From Candidatus Aminicenantota bacterium (GTDB lineage Bacteria > Acidobacteriota > Aminicenantia > UBA2199): a stretch of 64,000 nt of DNA. This document shows positions 51,271 through 61,100 of the stretch, piece by piece. The stretch spans positions 18,835-82,834 of the forward strand of contig JAPKZK010000146.1 of assembly GCA_026393835.1 (NCBI GenBank), given 5' to 3'. A program made the position numbers and the translations under genes. Each line of letters begins with the position of its first letter. Position 1 is the first letter of the stretch. The notes under the pieces were generated by a model. The model saw only the letters and a program-made list of their open reading frames with translations, was not told the origin of the DNA and made no database searches.

Positions 51271-53274
51271 CTAAAAGATCAAAATCATGGCGATGACAAG
51301 AAATAGGCCGATTACAATGCCCAGGGCGTAATTGGAGAGGTACCCGGTCTGGACCCGGCGAAGTCCTTTGGACAGGCCGCTGCCGATGGCCGCGGTCCCG
51401 TTCACTGCACCGTCCACTATATTGGTATCCACCCAGATGGACAGGCTGGATATTTTGCGGGTTAAGTATGAAGCCCCATTGACTATGCCGTCGATGACTC
51501 CCAGGTCGAAACGACCCAGGAATTCGCCCAGTATTGTCACGCCTTTCACGATGACGCCATTATAAAAATCATCGAGAAAATATTTATTAACCAACAGGCG
51601 ATAATATAAGCGGCATTTTTCTGAAATCTTTGCCGCGGGTTCGCCGTCTTTTTTTACGTACATCCAATAGGCAAGGTAAATGCCCAACAATCCGACGCCC
51701 ACCGACAGGATCATCAAACCCCACTCCGTCGCATGGGATAGGTGCATTTCATGATGTCCGACAACGGTTCCCAGGAATTTGCCGATCCGGTTGCTGCCGC
51801 CCAGGATGGCGGGCACGCCGACGAATCCGCCGATAATGGAGAGTACGGCCAGGATTTTCAAGGGCGTCAGCATGGAGGCCGGGGATTCGTGGATATGGTG
51901 GCTCACTTCTTCACTCATGCGTTCCTTGCCGAAAAAGGTCAGGAAGATGAGGCGGAACATGTAAAAGGCGGTCATGGCCGCGCCGATAACGCCCAAAATC
52001 CAGGGGATGTATTGTCCTGAGGCAAAGGCCGACGCCAGGATTTCATCTTTGGAAAAGAACCCGGAAAATCCCGGCACACCGGCTATGGCAATGGTCCCCA
52101 CCAGGAACACTTTGTAGGTCCAGGGGATGCGGTGTCTGAGTCCGCCCATGTTGCGCATATCCTGTTCTCCCCCCAGGGCATGGATCACACTGCCGGCGGA
52201 AAGGAATAAGAGGCTCTTGAAAAATGCGTGGGTCATGAGGTGAAAGACGCCGGCGGCATATGCCCCCACCCCCAGGCCGAGGAACATGTAGCCTAGCTGG
52301 GAAATGGTGGAATACGCCAGCACCCGTTTGATATCGGTTTGCACCAGGGCAATGCTGGCGGAGTAGACGGCGGTCAGCCCGCCGATTATTGCCACCACGG
52401 TCAGGGCCGTACCGGAAAAGGTAAACAGTACATTCAACCGGGCCACCATATACACGCCGGCGGTAACCATGGTAGCGGCGTGGATCAGGGCGGATACGGG
52501 TGTGGGGCCTTCCATGGCGTCGGGCAACCATGTATATAATGGTATCTGGGCGGATTTCCCCGTGGCGCCGACAAACAGCAGTAGGGCGATCAGTGTGGCG
52601 GTTTCTTTGGTCAAAAGCCCCTGGCCTACGGCGTTGCTAATCTGTTCGAAGTCCACGGTGCCCAGCCAGAATATCAGCAAGCCGACGCCCAGGAGAAAAC
52701 CGAAATCGCCGATGCGGTTGGTGATAAATGCTTTTTTACCGGCGTTGGCGGCGGAATCCTTGTTGAACCAGAAGCCGATCAGCAGGTAGGAACACAAGCC
52801 CACACCTTCCCAACCGATGAACATCACGGCCAGGTTGGCGCCCAGCACCAGGATGAGCATGGCAAAGGTGAACAGGTTCAGGTAGGTAAAAAAGCGGGCG
52901 TAGCTGTGGTCGTGGTGCATGTAACCGATGGAGTAGATGTGGATCAGCAGGCCCACGCCGGAAACCACCAGGGTCATTATTGCGGTGAGGGCGTCGAAAC
53001 GAAAGGCGAGATCGATTTGAAAAGATGCGCCGTGGATATTATCGGCCAGGTTCACCCAGTTTCCCGGCACCCAGGTGAACAATGTTTTGACCCAATACGG
53101 CTCTGTGGAACCCAGGAGCGAGAAAAAGCTCGCCGCCGAGAAAAGAAAACTGAGCCCGATGGCGCCCACTGCAATGGAATGGATGACTTTCCTGGAGAAA
53201 TATTTTATGCCCAGGAGGCCATTCAACAAGACACCTATCAGTGGAAACAGCGGAATTAAATAAAAGTAGTTCAT
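51271..53274 (-). CDS. nuoL: NADH-quinone oxidoreductase subunit L (antiporter-like)
   Basis: This 667-aa membrane subunit is the first gene of the operon. It has the antiporter core (PLYTWLPDAMEGPTPVSALIHAATMVTAG, QTDIKRVLAYSTISQLGYM; each a canonical NuoL motif) and a C-terminal extension with the long lateral helix. ATG 53274 is chosen: the TTG-initiated extension adds only eight residues and lacks a ribosome-binding site. The promoter lies at 53393-53421. Confidence 0.94.
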   Translation of the reverse strand: MNYFYLIPLFPLIGVLLNGLLGIKYFSRKVIHSIAVGAIGLSFLFSAASFFSLLGSTEPYWVKTLFTWVPGNWVNLADNIHGASFQIDLAFRFDALTAIMTLVVSGVGLLIHIYSIGYMHHDHSYARFFTYLNLFTFAMLILVLGANLAVMFIGWEGVGLCSYLLIGFWFNKDSAANAGKKAFITNRIGDFGFLLGVGLLIFWLGTVDFEQISNAVGQGLLTKETATLIALLLFVGATGKSAQIPLYTWLPDAMEGPTPVSALIHAATMVTAGVYMVARLNVLFTFSGTALTVVAIIGGLTAVYSASIALVQTDIKRVLAYSTISQLGYMFLGLGVGAYAAGVFHLMTHAFFKSLLFLSAGSVIHALGGEQDMRNMGGLRHRIPWTYKVFLVGTIAIAGVPGFSGFFSKDEILASAFASGQYIPWILGVIGAAMTAFYMFRLIFLTFFGKERMSEEVSHHIHESPASMLTPLKILAVLSIIGGFVGVPAILGGSNRIGKFLGTVVGHHEMHLSHATEWGLMILSVGVGLLGIYLAYWMYVKKDGEPAAKISEKCRLYYRLLVNKYFLDDFYNGVIVKGVTILGEFLGRFDLGVIDGIVNGASYLTRKISSLSIWVDTNIVDGAVNGTAAIGSGLSKGLRRVQTGYLSNYALGIVIGLFLVIAMILIF

Positions 53275-53392
53275 TTCACTATTTTGGCAAAGTCGCAAGG
53301 AGAAAGGTCATTAAGCCTCGCTCCAGACGATACTTTTGCATTCAACCTCCTGGTTTTGAGTCTGAAATCACCGGGAATCAAATTGAGAAAGA

Positions 53393-53421
53393 ATGATATA
53401 CTAAGACATTTGAATTGTCAA
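53393..53421 (-). promoter_or_regulatory. Promoter of the complex I operon
   Basis: On the minus strand: TTGACA (53421-53416), exactly 17 bp, TATCAT (53398-53393). Transcription would begin near 53386, leaving a leader of about 110 nt before nuoL. Confidence 0.7.
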
Positions 53422-53629
53422 CCTCTTATTTGAAAAAAATTTTTAAACAGTAGGGCGTACGCCTAACCCGGAGACTATGAAAACTTTGTCACCACGAGGC
53501 GCGCACCATGAAACCGGGATCACTCTTCTCCCCTCTTTTTTTCCTTTGGCCCGATAGCGATTTTAAACGGTTATACGATCGTATAATATATCGTCGATTT
53601 CTCTTCGCCCATCAAAGACAGAAAGTGGA

Positions 53630-53656
53630 TAGGGAACAGGCAATGCCTGTTCCCTA
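53630..53656. repeat. Dispersed palindromic repeat (AGGGAACAGG family)
   Basis: The same 11-bp-stem palindrome as at 3932-3960. It lies just downstream of the LRR gene stop on the minus strand and may help end that transcript. Confidence 0.7.
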
Positions 53657-53670
53657 CCGATTTGCGTTTT

Positions 53671-56670
53671 TTATCGGCCTGTCACCCTATTCTCCCAATT
53701 CTTCTTGGCGGGATACTTCGGAACAATCTTTACGGTAATTTCTTTCCGCTTCACCGGGCCTGTGTCCTCTTTCTCTATAAAAATAAATCGGTATTGACCG
53801 ATAAATCCCGGGCCGGGCTGCCAATAAAATATTCCCCTGTCCGTATCAAACGTGGAGCCGATAGGCGGCGGGGAAACGTTCGTAACCCCCGGGGAAAATT
53901 GTATCTCCAGCCTTTCCAGTTCTTTGATTTCGATGGCGATTATGCCATTTTCATCGGGATAAACCGTCTGTGAAGCGGCGGCGGCGTCTCGATATCCTTT
54001 GATTACACCTACCGCACCGAACCGATCGATGTCGGGCGAACAGGGATCAAAAACGGGCGAACACGGGGGTTCGCCCCTACGGGATTTATCATTCCCGGCG
54101 TTTTGAATCGAAAAATACCTGCTGCCGATGCCGTCACTGTTGCCCGCACTGTCTACCACGATCCAGGCAATGGTATGAATCCCGGTTTCATAAGCGGCGG
54201 CATCCAGGTAGAAATAACCCACCGCCCCATTGCTGTTGGCATAATTGGGAAAAATGGCGGCGATGTCTTCCCTGTAATTATTGTAAATTGGATGACCGCG
54301 TTTGACGCCGTCGATCCATACATCGATGGTGGAACCATCGGTTGGTATATAATTCGGCGCCGGGGTTAACGCCCACCCGAAATTGACAAAATGCTTCCCG
54401 GACACTACCCCTCCCTGGACCGGGGTATCGATATACCCAAAGGGTTTTACCGCATTGGCGTTATCTACGGTAATGGTTTTGACGCCGAGATCGACCCTGT
54501 TTCCATTTATATCCGTGGCCACCGCATGCAATCGATAGTCCCCATTCCCACCGTGGGGAAAGTAGTTTGTCAGCAGCATATAGCCCCAGCCGGCTTTATA
54601 ATTGGCTGGATAATCCGGGTACGCCGCCTCGATATCGGGTCGGGCGCCTTCTACAAATACCGCATCCCCGATATAAACCAGGGAGTTTTCATCCCCTTGA
54701 TAGATTTTAACATCCTGTACGGCGACATCATCCAGGGCCCAGCCTGTGACCGGGACGCTGCCGCTGACAATAGAACCATCGATGGGTGTGGAAAAATCGC
54801 CGATGGGCGGCGTTTCCCGGGATGCGGATTTCACTTTCAAGGCGACGGAAACGGTTCGCGGTGAATTCACTGCATTGGCGCCGGTAATGGTAATATTCCC
54901 GGTATAGGTCCCTTCAACCAACCCGGTAGAATCTATCGATACAAAAATACTACCGCTGCCGGTCCCGGATTCGGGCGCACAAGAAAGCCAGGACGCATCG
55001 CTGACGGTCGTCCATTCCAATACGCCGCCGCCGCCATTGGTTATCCTTACTTCCTGGTTATCGGTAACGGTCACGGTCAACGATATCACGGCGCAAAAAT
55101 TCAATTGGACTCTATTTAAAGTGATGAAGGGGACGCCGTTAACGCCGCACTGGTTTTGATGGGCTTCCCAATCCGGGTCATGACTGTCTAACCACGCCCT
55201 TAACGCTACGTTTGATGCATGTAAACAATTATACCCGATAGAGAATGTTATATAAGAATCCAAATTGGTTAGAGCGGCTGGGATTTCGCCGCTTAAATAG
55301 TTATGTGCCAATTTAAGTGTATAAACATCAAGGTTTCCGAGGCTGGTGGGGATATTTCCGCTGAGTTGGTTCTCTTGCAACTCCAGCGTCCTTAATTTCT
55401 TTAGATTGCCTAATTCGGGGGGGATACTGCCGGAGAGCTGATTATTGGAAATATTAAGACCCTGCAATTCGCCGAGGTTTCCTAAATAGAATGGAATGCC
55501 GCCGCTCAGTTGGTTATGACTGAGGTTAAGGTAATTTATATTATTCATATTTCCAAGTTCCGGGGGTATGCTGCCGCTGAGCCGATTATTATCCAGGTCA
55601 AGATCACGCAAATTGTTTAATTTTCCCAATCCAGGGGGAATGTGTCCGCTGAGCTGGTTATTATCCAGGTGGGCAGTTATCAACTTGCCCAGGTTTCCAA
55701 AACTGGCGGGGATGCTGCCGCTCAGTTGGGTATGATCCAGGTATAGGGAGCCCAGATTGCCCAGGTTCCCGAAACTGGCAGGAATGCTGCCGCTGAGTTG
55801 AGTATAGTCCAGGTGTACTTCCCTCAAATTACCCAGGTTTCCGAAACTATCGGGAATACTCCCGCTGATCCGGGTATTGTCCAGCCACAAATAACATAAA
55901 TTGTCCAAATTTCCTAAACTGGAAGGAATATTCCCACTAAGTGGATTACCGCCTAACATTAAATAATATAAATTGTCCAGGTTTCCCAGGCTGGCGGGGA
56001 TATCCCCGCTGAGTTGGTTATAAGCCATGCCAAGTACTTCCAGGCTGCTGAGATTTCCAAAATTGGAGGGTATACTACCCGTAAGTGGGGTACGTGACAA
56101 CCATAACGATTTTAAATTACCCAGGTTTCCTAATTCCGGGGGGATGCTGCCGCTGAAGAAGTTCCCGGAAATTTGCAATGTGACTAAATTGCTTAAATTT
56201 CCCAATTCGGGGGGAATCGGTCCGCTGAGTTGGTTGTACCCAAGGATAAGGGTTTGCAAATTGCTGAGATTTCCTAAACTGGAAGGGATACTGCCGGTCA
56301 GGCGATTCGTATATGCCCTGGGCCAATGCTGGGTGTTGCCGGAAATCGAGAGGGTTTGCAAATTGCCGAGATTTCCTAATTCGGGGGGAATGGGACCATA
56401 AAGGTTGTTATCGTCTAAGTCGATTACAGTTACATGATCTTCCTGGATTTGGATTCCATACCAGGTTCTTTCGGTCCCGGGCGCGGCAAAGCCGTCGGTA
56501 TGCAGCGGCGGCGTCTTCCATCCGCTGTTTTCTGTCCAGCCGTCCCCGGTGGTGGAATTGTACAAGGCAATCAAGACCGACCGCTCCAGCGCCGGGATAA
56601 CACCATAGACGATATTTGAAATGAAACAAAACATTATAAATACCATGCTTTTAAAAAATATTTTTTTCAT
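53671..56670 (-). CDS. Secreted LRR protein with BACON and Ig-like modules
   Basis: This 999-aa protein has a signal peptide (KKIFFKSMVFIMFCFISNIVYG) and an N-terminal cap (ALYNSTTGDGWTENSGW). About seventeen 24-residue leucine-rich repeats of the LSGxIPxxLGNLxNL type follow (about 70-470). Next come a BACON domain (about 525-610, VLEWTTVSDASWLSC ... GTYTGNITITG) and two Ig-like modules (about 625-860). The C-terminus has a further putative-Ig strand set (FIGQYRFIFIEKE). It is probably a surface binding protein. GGAGGA is 4 nt from ATG 56670. A REP-type palindrome (54055-54081) lies in frame within the coding sequence. Confidence 0.9.
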   Translation of the reverse strand: MKKIFFKSMVFIMFCFISNIVYGVIPALERSVLIALYNSTTGDGWTENSGWKTPPLHTDGFAAPGTERTWYGIQIQEDHVTVIDLDDNNLYGPIPPELGNLGNLQTLSISGNTQHWPRAYTNRLTGSIPSSLGNLSNLQTLILGYNQLSGPIPPELGNLSNLVTLQISGNFFSGSIPPELGNLGNLKSLWLSRTPLTGSIPSNFGNLSSLEVLGMAYNQLSGDIPASLGNLDNLYYLMLGGNPLSGNIPSSLGNLDNLCYLWLDNTRISGSIPDSFGNLGNLREVHLDYTQLSGSIPASFGNLGNLGSLYLDHTQLSGSIPASFGNLGKLITAHLDNNQLSGHIPPGLGKLNNLRDLDLDNNRLSGSIPPELGNMNNINYLNLSHNQLSGGIPFYLGNLGELQGLNISNNQLSGSIPPELGNLKKLRTLELQENQLSGNIPTSLGNLDVYTLKLAHNYLSGEIPAALTNLDSYITFSIGYNCLHASNVALRAWLDSHDPDWEAHQNQCGVNGVPFITLNRVQLNFCAVISLTVTVTDNQEVRITNGGGGVLEWTTVSDASWLSCAPESGTGSGSIFVSIDSTGLVEGTYTGNITITGANAVNSPRTVSVALKVKSASRETPPIGDFSTPIDGSIVSGSVPVTGWALDDVAVQDVKIYQGDENSLVYIGDAVFVEGARPDIEAAYPDYPANYKAGWGYMLLTNYFPHGGNGDYRLHAVATDINGNRVDLGVKTITVDNANAVKPFGYIDTPVQGGVVSGKHFVNFGWALTPAPNYIPTDGSTIDVWIDGVKRGHPIYNNYREDIAAIFPNYANSNGAVGYFYLDAAAYETGIHTIAWIVVDSAGNSDGIGSRYFSIQNAGNDKSRRGEPPCSPVFDPCSPDIDRFGAVGVIKGYRDAAAASQTVYPDENGIIAIEIKELERLEIQFSPGVTNVSPPPIGSTFDTDRGIFYWQPGPGFIGQYRFIFIEKEDTGPVKRKEITVKIVPKYPAKKNWENRVTGR
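54055..54081. repeat. REP-type palindrome inside the LRR gene
   Basis: GGGCGAAC, a 6-nt loop, GTTCGCCC and the CTACGG tail: the same architecture as the intergenic copy at 25430-25456. A partial GGGCGAACAGGG copy adjoins it at 54034-54045. In the LRR protein the region reads RRGEPPCSPVFDPCSPDID, a Cys/Pro-rich patch unlike its surroundings, and the frame stays open. Confidence 0.65.
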
Positions 56671-56859
56671 TAAATCCTCCATATTCTTTCAGCGGACTTT
56701 TGATCTCACCACCCTATTATAATGGTATTTTCCTAAATTGGTGTTAATATTTATAAAAGTTTACACGTTTTCCATCAGATGATAATCGTCGTGTTTCTAC
56801 ACATAGAACCCCTACCCTTGGTGTACCTTTGTGCCCTGGTGTCTTGGTGGCTATTTTCT

Positions 56860-57603
56860 TTATTGTTCTATTATTTCGGCGAGTTTTTTCATCTCTTCCG
56901 GGTTATTTAAATCGTATTTCAGCACGCTTAAGGAAATGTTTCCCTGGCCGATGGCCCAGAGGTCGGAGCCTTTTTCTCCATCGGAAGAGGGGTTCCCGGT
57001 GCCGAGCCAGAAATAAGGCCGTCCGCGGGGATCGATTCTCTCCACCAGGGAAGGTTTGTACCGTTTGAGGCCCAGGGAAGTGGCAAGGATTTTTCCATTG
57101 TTGGGGGTGGGGATATTGAGGTTATAGACGACGTTTGTATTTTTAAGGGGCAGTAACTTTTCGATGACGGTTTCCGTGATGCGGGCGCCGTCGGCGAAAT
57201 CATAACCCCTATCTTCTTTACCGTCGATTAACGAGACGGCCATGGAGGGTACGCCGTACAAACTCCCGATGTAGGCGCCGGCGACGGTGCCGGAAAAAAG
57301 TACATCTTCGCAAAGGTTCTCTCCGTGGTTCATGCCGGAGATGATGAAATCGGGCCAATGGGGCATTACTTTCTGTAAGGCGATGTTGACGCAGTCGCTG
57401 GGTGAGCCGTCCACGACGTAGACTTTTTCGTTGACCCGGTTGATTCTCATGGGGTGATTGATGGAGATGGAGAGGCTGATTCCGCTGCGTTCCCTGTCGG
57501 GCGCCACGATATAGACGTCATAACGGGAAGACAAATATTCTTTCAAATTGCGGATACCTTCGGCTAAATACCCATCATCATTGGTTAGTAACAGTGTTTT
57601 CAT
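56860..57603 (-). CDS. surE: 5'/3'-nucleotidase SurE
   Basis: This 247-aa metal-dependent phosphatase has LLLTNDDGYLAEGI at the N-terminus (metal-binding D9, D10), then PDRERSGISLSIS, VDGSPSDCVNIAL, ISGMNHGENL and FSGTVAGA, all SurE signatures. It dephosphorylates nucleoside monophosphates and is linked to stationary-phase survival. Its ATG lies only 21 nt after the 3' end of tRNA-Pro on the same strand, so it is probably transcribed with the tRNA. Confidence 0.95.
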   Translation of the reverse strand: MKTLLLTNDDGYLAEGIRNLKEYLSSRYDVYIVAPDRERSGISLSISINHPMRINRVNEKVYVVDGSPSDCVNIALQKVMPHWPDFIISGMNHGENLCEDVLFSGTVAGAYIGSLYGVPSMAVSLIDGKEDRGYDFADGARITETVIEKLLPLKNTNVVYNLNIPTPNNGKILATSLGLKRYKPSLVERIDPRGRPYFWLGTGNPSSDGEKGSDLWAIGQGNISLSVLKYDLNNPEEMKKLAEIIEQ

Positions 57604-57624
57604 TTTTGGCGTTTAAAGTAAAAA

Positions 57625-57701
57625 TGGTCGGGACGAGTGGATTCGAACCACCGACCACACGCACCCCAAGCGTGTACGCTACCAGACTGCGCTACGTCCC
57701 G
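57625..57701 (-). tRNA. tRNA-Pro (anticodon GGG)
   Basis: 77 nt on the minus strand. Acceptor stem CGGGACG/CGTCCCG, D-arm GCGCAGTCTGGTAGCGT, anticodon stem CACGC/GCGTG with loop TTGGGGT (anticodon GGG), T-arm GGTGG-TTCGAAT-CCACT, and an encoded ACCA end. It lies between the MerR-like gene and surE, all on the same strand. Confidence 0.93.
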
Positions 57702-57729
57702 ACCAATGTTTTTTATTTTTACGAATCTA

Positions 57730-58101
57730 TTATGTACCATTTTTATCAAGTAATGTCAATATCTCTTCCAGCCCGGTCCTGATTATTTTCAATTTATCGG
57801 CCTTTAAATTATGACTCTTTACACTGTTCTCATGGTTGTTTTCAATGGAATTCCCATTTGTTTCCGCGATAATTTTTTTTATGCTGGATTTTTCCATTTT
57901 TTCGACGATCATCAATTGTTTGATTTTTAAAATTAATTCGATATCCTTCCGGGCATAATATTTTTCTCCCGCGGTATTGACTACCGGGGCGATTCCACCG
58001 AACTCCTTTTCCCAAAAATCGATCACTTTGCCGTCCAGCCTGGTAATCTTGATTACCTCCGGCCGTTTAAACGTCAATTTATCAGGTAGTCGATAGTCCA
58101 T
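57730..58101 (-). CDS. MerR-like transcriptional regulator
   Basis: This 123-aa protein has a MerR-type winged helix: VIKITRLDGKVIDFWEKEFGGIAPV, then GEKYYARKDIELILKIKQLM, followed by a helix and a coiled-coil-like C-terminal part. It resembles the short MerR proteins often found next to surE and tRNA-Pro in diverse bacteria. The start at ATG 58101 has a GGGGAAG upstream; a TTG start (58122) directly at the kinase stop is also possible. Target unknown. Confidence 0.8.
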   Translation of the reverse strand: MDYRLPDKLTFKRPEVIKITRLDGKVIDFWEKEFGGIAPVVNTAGEKYYARKDIELILKIKQLMIVEKMEKSSIKKIIAETNGNSIENNHENSVKSHNLKADKLKIIRTGLEEILTLLDKNGT

Positions 58102-58122
58102 ACTTGTTCTTCCCCAGGGCAA

Positions 58123-61100
58123 TTAGTTTTCGGTCGATATTAGTATCTTCCGTGCGGGATTATCAAATCCGCCGCCCCCTTCTTTTTTGTTTTTTTTGAT
58201 CAGGGGCGTCAAATTTTTGATGGTGGAGATCAAATCCGAGACATCGATGGGTTTGGCGATATAGGCGTCCATACCGGCGTCCAGGAATTTCTCCCGGTCG
58301 CCTTTCATGGCATGGGCGGTCAGCGCCACAATGGGAATATGGTACGAATCCCCGGGGAAACCGGCTCTCGCCAATTCCGTTTCCATTTCCCGGATCAAAT
58401 GTGTAGCCTGCATCCCATCCATTTCGGGCATCTGGATATCCATCAAAATAAGCTCGAATCTCCCGGTTTTCCACAATTCCACCAGGTCTTTCCCGTTATC
58501 CACCACTTCTACGCGGTGCCCCAACTTCGACAGCCTCATCACGATAAGTTTCTGGTTTATTTTATTGTCTTCAGCCACCAGGATGTTGAATTTTTCCATA
58601 TCCTGGCGGATACTATGTTTGGTGACCAGTTCCTGTTTCTTTTCACTTAGGATGGCGAGTCCGATGACCCTGCGGATCGCATCCATTAATTCGAAGGATT
58701 CGATCGGTTTGGTTAAGTAAGCGGCTATCCCCAATTCGCTGCTGCGCCTGGCATCGCCGATCTGGCCGGAGGTTACCAGCATGATAATATTAATTCCCCC
58801 ATACCCTTGCCGCTTTTTGATCTTCTCCGCCAGCTTAAAACCATCCAGGCCGATGAGTTTTGTATCGAGAATTACCAGGAGAATTTGCTCGGCGGCTAAA
58901 ACGGAAAAAACCTGCTCTTCGGTTTGTACTGAATGGGGTATCATTCCCCACCGGCAGAGCCGTTCCTCCAATATTTTACGACTGGTGTGATTCTCGCCCA
59001 CCAACAGCACGGGCATACCTTTCAATTTATCCATACCCGGGATTTTCAGCGGTTCTCTTTTCCGTACGGGGACCTGGGTAGGTATGATAAAATTAAAAGT
59101 GGAACCCGGTCCGCCGTAGGGTGAAGTAGCCCGGTAAAGGGCGCCGCCCCGGGTGTGTTTGTCGGGGGGCGAAGAATAGTCGGGGGATTCGACATTGGAA
59201 GGGCTTTCGACCCAGATTTCACCCCCCATCAATTCCAACAGCCGGGAAGAGATGGAAAGGCCCAGCCCTGAGCCGCCATACTTCCGGGTGGTGGAGTTAT
59301 CACCCTGTACAAAAGCGTCAAATATAGTCTCCTGTTTTCCCGGCGATACCCCGATTCCTGTATCGGATACGGAAAAGTGAAGCAGGATGGATGGAACGGC
59401 GGGGGAATCGGTTTCCGGCGCCGCCCCTATTCCCGTTTTATCTTCCAACATACGAATTTCCAGCAGTACTTCTCCACTTTGTGTAAATTTGATGGCATTT
59501 CCCAGTAAATTCATCAGGATTTGACGCAAACGGCTGGGGTCTCCTTTCAGGTATTCCGGGACTTCCGGTTGGATCAAATAGTTGAAATTGAGATTCTTTT
59601 TATGGGCCTTGATGGCCAGGAGTTTGATAACTCCACTGATGGTATTGGCGAAATGAAAATCGATGGATTCCATTTCCAGGTTGCCGGATTCGATCCTTGA
59701 GAAATCCAGGACATCGTCGATAATATCCAGGAGGTTATTGGCCGAGGCTTTAACCAATTTGAGGTTATTTCGTTGTTCTTCGCTTATTTCCGGGGCTTCA
59801 ATGGCCAGGTCGGTCATACCGATAATGCCGTTCATGGGGGTACGGATTTCGTGGCTCATTTTGGCCAGGAATTCGGCCCTGGCTTTCGCCGCCACTTCGG
59901 CTTTTTCCTTGGCCTCCATCAATTCGGAGGTTCGTTCGTTTACCAGTCTTTCCAGTTTATCCCTTTGTTTTCTCAGCGCGCGCGTTTTCCAGGTGCTGCC
60001 GGCGATGACCGCGGTCACCAGGAGCAGGCCCGCCAGCGCCTGGAACCAGCGGGTTTCATAGACGGGCGGGATAATGATGATGCGAATGGATGTTCCCGCT
60101 TCATTCCAGGTGCCGTCGCTATTACTTCCTATTACCCTGAATACATAATTTCCGCCTTTAAGTTCCGTATAATTGGCAAACCTATTGGCGCCGGCATCGA
60201 TCCATTCTCTATCCACCCCTACCAGCTTATAACGGTACCGGTTTTTAGTAGGGGCGGCGTAATCGAGGGCGGCAAATTCAAAGGAGATAAAATTTTCACT
60301 GTAAGGCAGCGTTATCTCTTTCACATAAGCGATCTCTTTAGCCAATTGTACACTTTTATTGAATTTTTTGAAATCCGTTAGCACCACCGGCGGCGGGTAA
60401 AGGTTTTTCCGGATGGATTCAGGATCAAAGTAATTCAAGCCGTTGGTTCCCCCAAAAAACATCTCCCCGTCCTTATTTTTAAAACAAGAGTTGGAGTTGA
60501 ACTCGTTTCCCTGGACGCCGTCGTCATAATCATACGTTTTAGATTCCCGCGTCAGGGGATTGAATTTTAAGAGCCAGTTATTGGTACTGAGCCAGAGATT
60601 TCCCTGGATATCCTCCAGTATCCCATAAATGACATCATCCGTGAGCCCTTCCCGGGTGGTAAGGCGGGTGAAGGACCCTGTACCGGGGTTCCAGAGGTTT
60701 AACCCGGCCTTGGTGCCGATCCACAGCCGGCCGGCTTTATCTTCAGTAATACATTTGATCCATTTATCGCTGAGGGAAGAGGGGTTTAGGGGGTCGGATT
60801 TATACCTGGTAAAAATGGGTCTAAGTGCTTGCTGATCTTCTTTTTTCCATTTATTTACGCCGTCAAAGGTACCGATCCAAATGTCGTTATTTTTATCTTC
60901 ATAAAGCGCGGATATACTGTTAGAACTGAGGCTGGTGGAAATTTCCGGGTCATGTTTGAATTGACTAAAAATATTTTTCCGCCGGTCCATAAGGCCCAGC
61001 CCTTCTTCATCGAATCCCATCCAGAGCCTACCGAGGCGGTCTTCGAAAATTACTGAAATATTATCTTCGGCGATGCTTGTTTTGTCGGCGGGGTCATGGC

